Shown here piece by piece: positions 16,947 to 25,282 of a stretch of DNA of 64,000 nt. Made by a program: the position numbers and the translations under genes. The notes below the pieces were generated by a model. It was not told the origin of the DNA. It made no database searches and was given only the letters and a program-made list of their open reading frames with translations. The stretch's first letter is position 1; each line of letters opens with the position of its first letter. Source of the stretch: an uncultured Azospirillum sp. (GTDB lineage: Bacteria; Pseudomonadota; Alphaproteobacteria; RF32; CAG-239); NCBI GenBank assembly GCA_900539605.1, contig UQCS01000005.1, positions 1-64,000 on the forward strand. The letters run 5' to 3'.

Positions 16947-17219
16947 ATGAATATGAATAAAGCAACCCGTAACGGAAATGGAAATTCTCGTCTCGCAGAA
17001 CAGTTAGGAATAATCAGAGGTAAGAACACCGGTAAAAAAGCCGCTTACCTCAAAGGTCACGATCTCATGCCCGAGGTGCTGCCCGAGCTCTTCAAGTGTA
17101 ACAACCTGGAACTCGCCGCTCTCTACCTCCACAAGTTCGAAACCGTTCCGCTGGAAGTCGCTGCTGCCGCCTGCAAGGCCGGCCGTGGTTCTCTCCTTCG
17201 AGGCTTAGCCGTTGCGTAG
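16947..17219 (+). CDS. 90-aa protein of unknown function
   Basis: Starts MNMNKATRNGNGNSRLAEQ, basic and polar for the first ~35 residues, then a helical Leu/Ala-rich part (LPELFKCNNLELAALYLHK, VAAAACKAGRGSLL). No family recognised. The codon choice differs from its neighbours: most Leu codons are CTC, whereas the flanking genes favour CTG and TTG. The gene has its own promoter and two consecutive hairpins at its end, so it is a separate transcript. The bias may mean high expression or foreign origin. No clear Shine-Dalgarno sequence. Confidence 0.55.
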   Translation: MNMNKATRNGNGNSRLAEQLGIIRGKNTGKKAAYLKGHDLMPEVLPELFKCNNLELAALYLHKFETVPLEVAAAACKAGRGSLLRGLAVA

Positions 17220-17224
17220 CTTCA

Positions 17225-17247
17225 CTAAAAAGAACTGTTCTTTTTAG
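17225..17247 (+). terminator. first of two hairpins after the 90-codon gene
   Basis: Perfect 10-bp stem CTAAAAAGAA / TTCTTTTTAG with a CTG loop, five bases after the stop codon. Confidence 0.6.
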
Positions 17248-17256
17248 TTCTTTTAT

Positions 17257-17288
17257 AAGCTGTTCGTCTCAGACGAGCAGCTTTTTTT
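17257..17288 (+). terminator. terminator of the 90-codon gene
   Basis: 13-bp stem with one mismatch (AAGCTGTTCGTCT paired with AGACGAGCAGCTT) followed by seven T residues. A second hairpin just downstream of the first makes a strong stop. Confidence 0.88.
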
Positions 17289-17462
17289 GTTTAAATCTTT
17301 TGCTGACCGAACCGTCAGTGGAAAAAATTAAGCCAGAATTTTTGGCAATTATGGCTTTTATGGATCTCCGGACCTGTTCTTAAAATTCTCACAGTGCCAG
17401 AAGCTGTTGCTTTTGCGCCTAAAATGAAAAACTAGCCAAAAAATATTTTCGATCAGTTTTTG

Positions 17463-17478
17463 TTAATAATTTTATAAC
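17463..17478 (+). promoter_or_regulatory. near-match to a CtrA box upstream of ccrM
   Basis: TTAA-N7-ATAAC against the CtrA consensus TTAA-N7-TTAAC, one mismatch, 54 bp before the ccrM start. In Caulobacter ccrM is activated by CtrA. In AT-rich DNA such a match can be chance. The rest of 17289-17531 holds no gene. Confidence 0.25.
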
Positions 17479-17531
17479 TTCTTTTTGTCATACTGCCTCC
17501 ATTGTCAAATGACCATAATGAAGTGAAATAA

Positions 17532-18626
<1,095 letters not shown>

Positions 18627-18645
18627 GCCGGATTTTATTTGTAAG

Positions 18646-18677
18646 TGCCGCTTCAGAAATCGAGGCGGCATTTTTTT
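18646..18677 (+). terminator. terminator of ccrM
   Basis: TGCCGC / GCGGCA stem, extended with one mismatch, then seven T residues. Confidence 0.82.
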
Positions 18678-18857
18678 GTTTTTAAGAATTATGCTGTTTG
18701 TTTGCCCGGAGTTCAAAATGATCGTGCTTTCAAAGTGGATGTTTGTGTAAAAATGAAATAAAAAATACCGTTTTGTTAAAAAAACACTTGTTCTGAAAGC
18801 GAAAATCGTACACAATAAGCAAAATTTAAAATTGTGGTAGAATGATTGATATGAAGA

Positions 18858-19940
18858 ATGCAAAAATTTAAAAGATACAGTCGCGGCGGCAAAGAAGAAA
18901 ATGCCGTTCGCAACTATGCCGCCATTGATTTGGGCACCAATTCGTGCCGCTTGGTTATTGCTTCTCCGACACCGACGTCTTTTCATATCATAGAAACTTT
19001 TTCCCGCATCACCCGTCTGGGGGAGGGAATTATCAAAGAAAACGAGTTGGGCAGAGAAGCAACCCGGCGCACGATCAAGGCGTTGAAGATATGTTCGGAG
19101 ATCATTAGCGAATATGCGCCGATTTTCCGGGCGCGTTTCGTGGCAACAGCGGCTTGCCGGCGAGCCAAAAACTGTAAGGACTTTTTGAGTGATGTCAAAC
19201 GACAGACCGGCCTCAATTTGGAGATTATTTCTTCGCAGGAAGAGTCTCGTCTGGCGGTTATCGGCTGCATGCCGCTTTTGAAACGCAATGTTAAACGAGC
19301 GTTGGTTTTTGATATCGGTGGCGGTTCAACCGAAATTTCGCTGGCACGGCTGGCCAACAGCGGCAAGGCTTTTATTGAAGGTTTCGTGTCGCTGCCTTAC
19401 GGTGTTGTTACGGTTTCCGAAGCTTTTCCCAACAAAGATATGACCAACCTGGCTTACAACACCATTATGGATCGCACGCACAAACTGCTGGAAAGTTTTG
19501 AAGAGCGTTACAAAATCGGAGAGGCGATTGCCAACGGCGAAATTCAGGTTATCGGCACTTCGGGCACGGTGACGGTGCTGGGCGCAATTCAGCTGAATCT
19601 TCAGCATTATAACCGTTCGGCCGTAGACGGTATCAGCATTACCGCGCAGGATATGAAACATGCAGTTTCAAAAATCCGCCGCATGGGCGACGACGGGCGC
19701 AGAAAACATCCCTGTATCGGTCCGCAAAAAGCGGATTTGACTATTGCCGGTTGTGCCATTATCGAGGCAATTTGTTCTTTTTGGCCGGTGAAAGACGTGA
19801 CGGTGGCTGATCGCGGTATTCGCGAAGGAATATTGCTGGATATGATGCATAATCGCAAAAAAACGCGTCGCGGTTTTATGCGCCGTAATAAGAACAAAAG
19901 GATGAATAAAGATGAAAAAAACAGCTCTGGCAGCCATTGA
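18858..19940 (+). CDS. Ppx/GppA family phosphatase, first paralogue
   Basis: Member of the exopolyphosphatase / pppGpp phosphatase family of the ASKHA fold, which degrades polyphosphate or converts pppGpp to ppGpp. The first phosphate motif is AAIDLGTNSCRLVI (about residue 20) and the second is FDIGGGSTEISLA (about residue 150); an FVATAACRRA segment with the typical Arg lies between them. The 360-aa length fits the short, two-domain type. The C-terminus is basic (KKTRRGFMRRNKNKRMNK) and its coding end overlaps the next paralogue by 29 bp. First gene of a four-gene operon with a second Ppx, rlmE and an rsmB-like gene. Confidence 0.92.
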   Translation: MQKFKRYSRGGKEENAVRNYAAIDLGTNSCRLVIASPTPTSFHIIETFSRITRLGEGIIKENELGREATRRTIKALKICSEIISEYAPIFRARFVATAACRRAKNCKDFLSDVKRQTGLNLEIISSQEESRLAVIGCMPLLKRNVKRALVFDIGGGSTEISLARLANSGKAFIEGFVSLPYGVVTVSEAFPNKDMTNLAYNTIMDRTHKLLESFEERYKIGEAIANGEIQVIGTSGTVTVLGAIQLNLQHYNRSAVDGISITAQDMKHAVSKIRRMGDDGRRKHPCIGPQKADLTIAGCAIIEAICSFWPVKDVTVADRGIREGILLDMMHNRKKTRRGFMRRNKNKRMNKDEKNSSGSH

Positions 19941-20898
19941 TCTCGGCACCAACTCCTGTCGGCTGCTGATTGCGGGGTCGGACGGCAAAACATTGTATAA
20001 AAACGCTATTGCAACCCGTCTTGGCGAAGGGATGAGCACTCATAACCGTTTTACCGACGAAGCGGTCAAACGCGGAATTGAGTGCTTTTGTACTTTCAAA
20101 ATGAACATGGATGAATATGGGGTTGAAAAATATCGGGCAATTGCCACCGCTGCCTGCCGAATGGCCGGGAACGGTCCTGAATTTGTCAAAAAAATCAAAC
20201 AGCATGCCGGTATTGATTTGGAGATCATCGACGGTTATGAAGAAGCGGTGCTTAATTTGAAAGGGGCTTTGCTGAATGTACGGCAAGAGTCGGCCGGTCA
20301 TGTCGTTGTTTATGATTTGGGCGGTGGTTCGACCGAAATTACGTTGGCCGCGCGAGGTTCTGTTCCCAAGATCTTGCATACGGTATCGATTCCGTGGGGC
20401 GCGCGTAATGCCTCTGAAAAATTTGACTTGCGCGAATATAATAAATCTCATGCTGACCGGCTGGCAGAAGAAATCTCCGCTTACAGCCGGCGTTTTGCCG
20501 CTGAGGCCGAGTTGGAAAAATATCACGATGATTTATGTTTCGTTGCCACTTCCAGTACCCCGTTGCGACTTACTCACATTGCCCGCGGCTGGGAAAGCTA
20601 TAACCGTTCGCGGGCCGACGGAGTGAAAATGAGTATTGAAGAATTTGAAGGTGCCGTTGCCAAAGTTCACGGCATGACTTGTGCCGAGATGGCGGAAGAT
20701 CTGAATATTGGTCCGGTGCGTGCCGAGATATTTCATGCCGGTTGTGTTATTTTTTCGCAAATATACCGCGACCTTGGTGCCCCGCATTTGATTTCTTCGT
20801 TAAAAAGCGCGGTGGACGGTATCATTATGGAACTGCAAAACGAACAGCGTCATCATGGAGTAACAAAATGGTTAAAACCCAATCAGCAAAAAGTGTAA
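19912..20898 (+). CDS. Ppx/GppA family phosphatase, second paralogue
   Basis: 328 aa with the same fold as its neighbour: AAIDLGTNSCRLLIAG near the N-terminus, IATAACRMAGNG, and YDLGGGSTEITLAARG near residue 140. It starts inside the end of the first paralogue and itself overlaps rlmE by 31 bp, so the three are probably translationally coupled. The pair looks like an old tandem duplication: signature motifs agree but flanking residues differ widely. One may act on polyphosphate and the other on pppGpp; the sequence does not tell which. Association of a Ppx gene with rlmE is common in Alphaproteobacteria. Confidence 0.92.
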   Translation: MKKTALAAIDLGTNSCRLLIAGSDGKTLYKNAIATRLGEGMSTHNRFTDEAVKRGIECFCTFKMNMDEYGVEKYRAIATAACRMAGNGPEFVKKIKQHAGIDLEIIDGYEEAVLNLKGALLNVRQESAGHVVVYDLGGGSTEITLAARGSVPKILHTVSIPWGARNASEKFDLREYNKSHADRLAEEISAYSRRFAAEAELEKYHDDLCFVATSSTPLRLTHIARGWESYNRSRADGVKMSIEEFEGAVAKVHGMTCAEMAEDLNIGPVRAEIFHAGCVIFSQIYRDLGAPHLISSLKSAVDGIIMELQNEQRHHGVTKWLKPNQQKV

Positions 20899-21563
20899 CC
20901 GGCAAACGAAGTCTGACCGTGCGCGTAAAAACGGCGAAATACCGCAAAAAATCGTCCAACCGCTGGTTAGAACGCCAGTTGAACGATCCCTACGTCAGCG
21001 AGGCCAAACGGTTGGGCTATCGTTCCCGTGCCGCTTTCAAACTGATTCAGCTGGATGAAAAATTCCGCTTTCTCGGCAAGGGCAAGACAATTGTCGACTT
21101 GGGTTGTGCACCCGGCGGATGGACCCAAATTGCAGTGATGCGCAACAAAGGCAGCGGGCAAGTGGTCGGTTTGGATATTCTGCCGACAGAGCCGATTGCC
21201 GGTGCTACGTTGATTCAGCAGGATTTCACCGCCGAAGACGCTGCCGACAAATTGAAAAAACGACTTGACGGCAAAGCCGATATCGTTATGAGCGATATGG
21301 CTGCCAACACCATCGGCCACCAACAGACCGATCATTTGCGTACCATTGCGTTGGTAGAACTGGCTTATGATTTTGCCAAGGACGTTTTGGCGGAGGGAGG
21401 TATTTTTATTGCTAAAGTATTTAAAGGTGGTGCCGAAGCCGGTTTTTTGGCTGAGATAAAAAAGAATTTTGCCAAAGTGTCTCATTGCAAACCCGATGCC
21501 AGCCGCAAAGCGTCGCCGGAGGAATATCTGGTGGCGATCGGCTTTCGCGGCGGCAACGATTAA
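20868..21563 (+). CDS. rlmE: 23S rRNA 2'-O-ribose U2552 methyltransferase
   Basis: Methylates U2552 in the A-loop of 23S rRNA, a late step of 50S assembly. The 231-aa protein from the ATG at 20868 (GGAG eight bases upstream) has the RrmJ/FtsJ layout: RAAFKLIQLDEKF with the catalytic Lys near residue 58, the SAM loop VDLGCAPGGWTQIA, SDMAANTIGHQQTDH with the catalytic Asp, and FIAKVFKGG with the second Lys. The first ~25 residues are a basic extension usual in alphaproteobacterial forms. Overlaps the upstream Ppx gene and is followed 11 bp later by the rsmB-like gene. Confidence 0.95.
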   Translation: MVKTQSAKSVTGKRSLTVRVKTAKYRKKSSNRWLERQLNDPYVSEAKRLGYRSRAAFKLIQLDEKFRFLGKGKTIVDLGCAPGGWTQIAVMRNKGSGQVVGLDILPTEPIAGATLIQQDFTAEDAADKLKKRLDGKADIVMSDMAANTIGHQQTDHLRTIALVELAYDFAKDVLAEGGIFIAKVFKGGAEAGFLAEIKKNFAKVSHCKPDASRKASPEEYLVAIGFRGGND

Positions 21564-21574
21564 GGAAACACAAT

Positions 21575-22786
21575 ATGCAGACGGCAGCACGCTATAAGGC
21601 GGTTTTGGAATTGATGCAACTGGTATTTGCCGATCAAAGGCCGGCCGATCATATAATCAATGCTTATTTTCGCGAACGTCGGTTTATCGGTTCGGCAGAT
21701 CGTCGTTTTATCAGCGAGACGATATGGGATGTGATCCGTCACCGCAGACGGCTGGCATTTGATGCCGGCAGTGCCGATCCGCGGCAGATGTTGATTTTTT
21801 ATCTGAAAAACACCGATTTGGCAGAAATCTTTTGCGGCGGTACTTACGGGATAGCGATGCTTACCGAAGCGGAGCAAAAACAGTTGTTGGCGGCAGAAGA
21901 CAAAGTTTATCCGCCGGCGGTGGAAGGAGAATGTCCCGACTGGTTGTTTGAACGGATCAATAATCCGGAACTCCTAAAAGCCTTAAATCAACCTGCAGGC
22001 GCTGATTTGCGGATAAATCGCGGCAGCCGCGAAGAACTAATGCAACAGTTGCAAAAAGAGGGCTTTGAAGTGATGCCGACGCCGTATTCGCCGCTCGGTG
22101 TGCGTTCTCTTAAAAGGATAAATCTCAATAACTGCCTGGCATATCAGGAGGGCTTGCTTGAAGTTCAGGACGAGGCGTCGCAGTTGGCGGCGTTGCTTTG
22201 CGATGTTGGGCCCAATGATCGGACGATTGATTATTGTTGCGGTGCCGGCGGCAAATCGTTGGCAATTGCCGCGTTGTTAAACGGGCAAGGCATGATCGAA
22301 GCCCATGATATTGACATGCGCCGCCTCGAACAACTGAAACCGCGGATGCAACGGTTGGAAATTCGAAATATAAAACCGGTAGCAAAAGCGGAAGAACGGC
22401 CGGTTTATACACGTTTTATCATTGATGCGCCTTGTTCCGGCACCGGCACCTGGCGGCGTTCTCCCGATGCAAAATTCCGGCTCAATTCGTCACGGCTTGC
22501 CGAATTGAACCGTATTCAGGCGGAAATACTGGAAACGGCTTATCCTTTGACGGCGCCCGGCGGCCGTATCGTCTATATTACCTGTTCGATTTTGGCGGAA
22601 GAAAACGGCCTGATTGTCCAGAGCTTTATGGAACGTCATCCGGATATGGTGCCGGCAGGTTTGCCGCAAATTTGGCAGGCCAAAACCGGGCTTCCGTATC
22701 CGGGAACGGATGAACGTTGGCTTGAACTCAATCCCCTGTCTACCGGTACCGACGGCTTTTTTGTCTGTGTGATGGAAAAACGATAA
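21575..22786 (+). CDS. RsmB-like 16S rRNA m5C methyltransferase
   Basis: 403 aa of the NOL1/NOP2/Sun family, which makes 5-methylcytosine in rRNA with two Cys. Visible motifs are SAM-binding DYCCGAGGKSLAIAAL near residue 215, motif IV DAPCSGTGTWRRSPD near residue 280, and the catalytic TCS in IVYITCSILAEENG. The N-terminal ~80 residues are helical like the NusB-like part of RsmB. It is shorter than E. coli RsmB (429 aa), so the exact target base is not certain. ATG at 21575 has AAGGAA upstream. Last gene of the ppx-ppx-rlmE operon. Confidence 0.88.
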   Translation: MQTAARYKAVLELMQLVFADQRPADHIINAYFRERRFIGSADRRFISETIWDVIRHRRRLAFDAGSADPRQMLIFYLKNTDLAEIFCGGTYGIAMLTEAEQKQLLAAEDKVYPPAVEGECPDWLFERINNPELLKALNQPAGADLRINRGSREELMQQLQKEGFEVMPTPYSPLGVRSLKRINLNNCLAYQEGLLEVQDEASQLAALLCDVGPNDRTIDYCCGAGGKSLAIAALLNGQGMIEAHDIDMRRLEQLKPRMQRLEIRNIKPVAKAEERPVYTRFIIDAPCSGTGTWRRSPDAKFRLNSSRLAELNRIQAEILETAYPLTAPGGRIVYITCSILAEENGLIVQSFMERHPDMVPAGLPQIWQAKTGLPYPGTDERWLELNPLSTGTDGFFVCVMEKR

Positions 22787-22904
22787 AAAGGGCTTGTCGA
22801 GCGATTAAAAAATTTATTTTTGTGAAAAATTCACAATTATGTTAAAAAAAGCTTGATTATTTTTTCAAACCGGGGTATTTCTCCACTGTCTTTATGATAT
22901 TTGC

Positions 22905-22990
22905 GCGCCTGTGGCGAAATTGGTAAACGCGTAACGTTGAGGTCGTTATGAGCTCTGCTCTTGGAAGTTCAAGTCTTCTCAGGCGCACCA
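22905..22990 (+). tRNA. tRNA-Leu (GAG)
   Basis: 86-nt type II tRNA with a long variable arm. Acceptor stem GCGCCTG/CAGGCGC, anticodon stem TAACG/CGTTA with loop TTGAGGT giving GAG, T-loop GTTCAAGTC, and an encoded CCA. A promoter-like TTGATT-N17-TATTTC lies at 22853-22881. It sits 41 bp before mgtE. Confidence 0.95.
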
Positions 22991-23031
22991 ATCATAAAAA
23001 ATGAAATTCCGATCATAAAGAGGAGGTTGTG

Positions 23032-24468
23032 ATGAAGAAAAAAACAAAAAAGCACCAGCCTTTCTCGAAAAACAAAAACTTCCGTCATAAACAACTCAAA
23101 CAGCAAAAAAATGCCGCCGATTATCTCGGTTTGGGGCCGAAGTTTGTCAATTCGATTATCATCGGACTGAACGAAGATGACGATATCCATGTCAAAAAAA
23201 TTGTCGAAGGGCTAGACGAGTATGATCTTGCCCGCCTGATTGAGGTTTTGGATCTGCACCACCGGATGAAATTGGTTCGGATTCTCGGCGACAAAATTGA
23301 TCCGGCCGTTTTTCCCGAATTAAACGAGGTCGTTCAGGAACAGGTTCTCGAAAGTTTAAACGAAAATCAGATTGTTAAAATCGTCAACGAACTCGATTCT
23401 GACGATGCCGTCGAGATTTTGGAGAATATGAACGACGAGGAACAGGAACAGATTATCAATCGTCTTGATCCGGAACTGAAATATCAGGTCAAATCGTCGC
23501 TCAATTATCCCGAAGATTCTGCCGGGCGTATCATGTCGCGTGATTTTGTGAGTATTCCTGACAGCTGGACGGTCAAGGAAGCCAAGCAATATCTGCTCAC
23601 CAACGAAGAACTTCCGGATGATTTCTATACCATTTTTCTGGTTGACGAAAAAACGCTTAAACCCACCGGAGAAATTGCCTTAGACAAGCTGCTGCGTGCC
23701 AAGGCCGACGAAAAACTCGACAATGTCATGGACGGCGAAATCGTCCCGGTTGACGTTTACACTGATCAGGAAGAAGTAGCGCATATGTTTCGCGAATACG
23801 GCTGGATGTCGGCCATGGTGGTTGACAATAAGGGGCGTTTGATCGGCGTTATCAATATTGACGACGTGGTTGAGATTGTTCACGAAGAAACCAACGAAGA
23901 CATGATGCTGCTGACTGGTGCTGAAAGTAATGACGTGTACCGTTCGGTCTTCAGTATCTTCAAATCGCGTTCGATCTGGTTGGTGACCAACCTGTTTGCC
24001 ACCATTATTGCCGCTTCGGTGGTGGGCGAGTTTCAGGATATCATTGCCCAATTGTCGATTTTGGCGGTTTTGATGCCGATTGTCGCCTCAATGGGCGGCA
24101 CCACCGGTCAACAAACTTTGGCGGTGGTGGTTCGTTCGCTGGCCACCAAAGAGCTGACTTCGCGCAATGCATTGAGAATGATCGGCAAAGAGTTCATGGT
24201 CGGCTTGTGCAACGGCCTCTTGTTTGCATTGATGATCGGAATTGCCGTGCGCATTTGGTTTCCCAGTCAGGAAACAATCAGTTACATCATTGCGTTGGCC
24301 ATGTTGTGCAATCTGACGGTTGCCAGTTTGGCCGGGATCCTGATTCCGCTGACGATCAATCGTTTTAAAATTGATCCCGCGATCTCTTCGGGTGTTTTTC
24401 TGATTGCCTGTACTGATTCCGGCGGTTATTTTATTTTCCTCGGCCTGGCAAAGCTGCTGTTGTTTTAA
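23032..24468 (+). CDS. mgtE: magnesium transporter MgtE
   Basis: Mg2+ channel of the inner membrane, gated by its own cytosolic Mg2+ sensor. The 478-aa protein has a basic N-terminal tail, the superhelical N domain (about residues 45-150, LDSDDAVEILENMNDEEQ), two CBS motifs (about residues 150-280, including GRIMSRDFVSIPDSWTVKEA and GWMSAMVVDNKGRLIGVIN), the plug helix, and five membrane segments with the SMGGTTGQQTLAVVVR pore motif. Start ATG at 23032 has a strong AGGAGG. No M-box or ykoK-type leader was seen, as the tRNA-Leu lies directly upstream. Confidence 0.95.
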   Translation: MKKKTKKHQPFSKNKNFRHKQLKQQKNAADYLGLGPKFVNSIIIGLNEDDDIHVKKIVEGLDEYDLARLIEVLDLHHRMKLVRILGDKIDPAVFPELNEVVQEQVLESLNENQIVKIVNELDSDDAVEILENMNDEEQEQIINRLDPELKYQVKSSLNYPEDSAGRIMSRDFVSIPDSWTVKEAKQYLLTNEELPDDFYTIFLVDEKTLKPTGEIALDKLLRAKADEKLDNVMDGEIVPVDVYTDQEEVAHMFREYGWMSAMVVDNKGRLIGVINIDDVVEIVHEETNEDMMLLTGAESNDVYRSVFSIFKSRSIWLVTNLFATIIAASVVGEFQDIIAQLSILAVLMPIVASMGGTTGQQTLAVVVRSLATKELTSRNALRMIGKEFMVGLCNGLLFALMIGIAVRIWFPSQETISYIIALAMLCNLTVASLAGILIPLTINRFKIDPAISSGVFLIACTDSGGYFIFLGLAKLLLF

Positions 24469-24516
24469 TTATTTATGCATAGTTTGTATTTAGCGCTTTT
24501 TTCCGGCGGAAATATT

Positions 24517-24524
24517 GTTATAAT
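24517..24524 (+). promoter_or_regulatory. extended -10 promoter before lspA
   Basis: TGT followed by TATAAT (24519-24524) gives an extended -10 element 40 bp before the lspA start. No good -35 box, as expected for this class. Confidence 0.5.
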
Positions 24525-24563
24525 GCACCACGGTTAATAAAGTTTTTTTTACAGGAGACGGAT

Positions 24564-25046
24564 TTGTTTTTGGGAATTATCGTTGCGGTTACTGTTTTGG
24601 CAGCCGACCAGCTTTCAAAATTCTGGATTTTAAATCATGTTCTGGAGGGGCGCCCGTTTATTGAAATAACTTCTTTTTTCAACCTTGTCCAGGCCTGGAA
24701 TACTGGTGTCAGTTTTTCGATGTTCAGCGGGTCGGGGGCGGTCGGCACGATTGTGCTGTGTCTGGTTGCGGCGGCAATCGTGGTTTCGCTTTTATGGTGG
24801 CTGTATAAAGAAAATGTCCACCTGATTCAAATCGGTCTCGGAATGATTATTGGCGGCGCGTTAGGCAATATTGTTGACCGGGTGCGTCTCGGCGCGGTCT
24901 TCGATTTTCTGGATTTTCACTTTGCCGGGCATCATTGGCCGGCTTTCAACCTCGCCGACAGTTTTATTTGTATCGGCGCGGTCATAATTATATTACAGAG
25001 TCTGTTTACACAGAACCCAAAAAACGCTAAGGAGCAAAACAAATGA
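24564..25046 (+). CDS. lspA: prolipoprotein signal peptidase II
   Basis: Aspartyl protease of the inner membrane that cuts signal peptides from diacylated prolipoproteins. 160 aa with four membrane segments and both catalytic Asp motifs: GNIVDRVRLGAVFDF (about residue 100) and FNLADSFICIGA (about residue 130), plus AADQLSKFWI near the N-terminus. The start is TTG at 24564, preceded by AGGAGA at the right distance; the next in-frame ATG is far inside the protein. It overlaps the lipoprotein gene downstream by four bases (ATGA), so the peptidase and a substrate are co-translated. Confidence 0.95.
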   Translation: MFLGIIVAVTVLAADQLSKFWILNHVLEGRPFIEITSFFNLVQAWNTGVSFSMFSGSGAVGTIVLCLVAAAIVVSLLWWLYKENVHLIQIGLGMIIGGALGNIVDRVRLGAVFDFLDFHFAGHHWPAFNLADSFICIGAVIIILQSLFTQNPKNAKEQNK

Positions 25047-25282
25047 ATAAAATATTCTGTCTGATGGTTGCAACCGCATTGCTGGGCGCCTGCAATGCGA
25101 CGAAAGAAGATCTTGGGCTGGATCGCAAAGTTCCCGATGCCTCCAAAGTCTCTGAACAAAAACGGCTGATTTTACCTCCGAATTATGATCTTCGTCCGGT
25201 GGTGCCGATGACTCAGCCCGCTCTCAGTGCGGAAACCGGTCGCGAAATTGATGAGGAAATAAAAAATTTGGCAAATGAATAA
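25043..25282 (+). CDS. DUF3035 / BamF-like small lipoprotein
   Basis: 79 aa with a lipoprotein signal peptide and lipobox LLGAC. The mature part contains LGLDRKVPDASKVSEQKRL followed by LPPNYDLRPV, the pattern of DUF3035 proteins. One member, BamF, is a lipoprotein of the BAM complex in some Alphaproteobacteria. It overlaps lspA by four bases and the M16 peptidase gene by eight, in an order conserved across the class. Good Shine-Dalgarno AAGGAG. It probably sits at the inner face of the outer membrane. Confidence 0.8.
   Translation: MNKIFCLMVATALLGACNATKEDLGLDRKVPDASKVSEQKRLILPPNYDLRPVVPMTQPALSAETGREIDEEIKNLANE

Noticed and set aside
20679..20867. 5' extension of rlmE
   Set aside because: The in-frame extension lies fully inside the second Ppx gene in another frame and has no family similarity; the ATG at 20868 has a good ribosome site.
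22821..22835. TGTGAA-AAA-TTCACA dyad between the rsmB-like gene and tRNA-Leu as an operator
   Set aside because: Short, in AT-rich DNA, seen once only, and no regulated gene is obvious nearby.
22787..23031. Magnesium riboswitch upstream of mgtE
   Set aside because: The space is taken by tRNA-Leu and only 41 bp remain before mgtE; no M-box or ykoK-type motif is visible.
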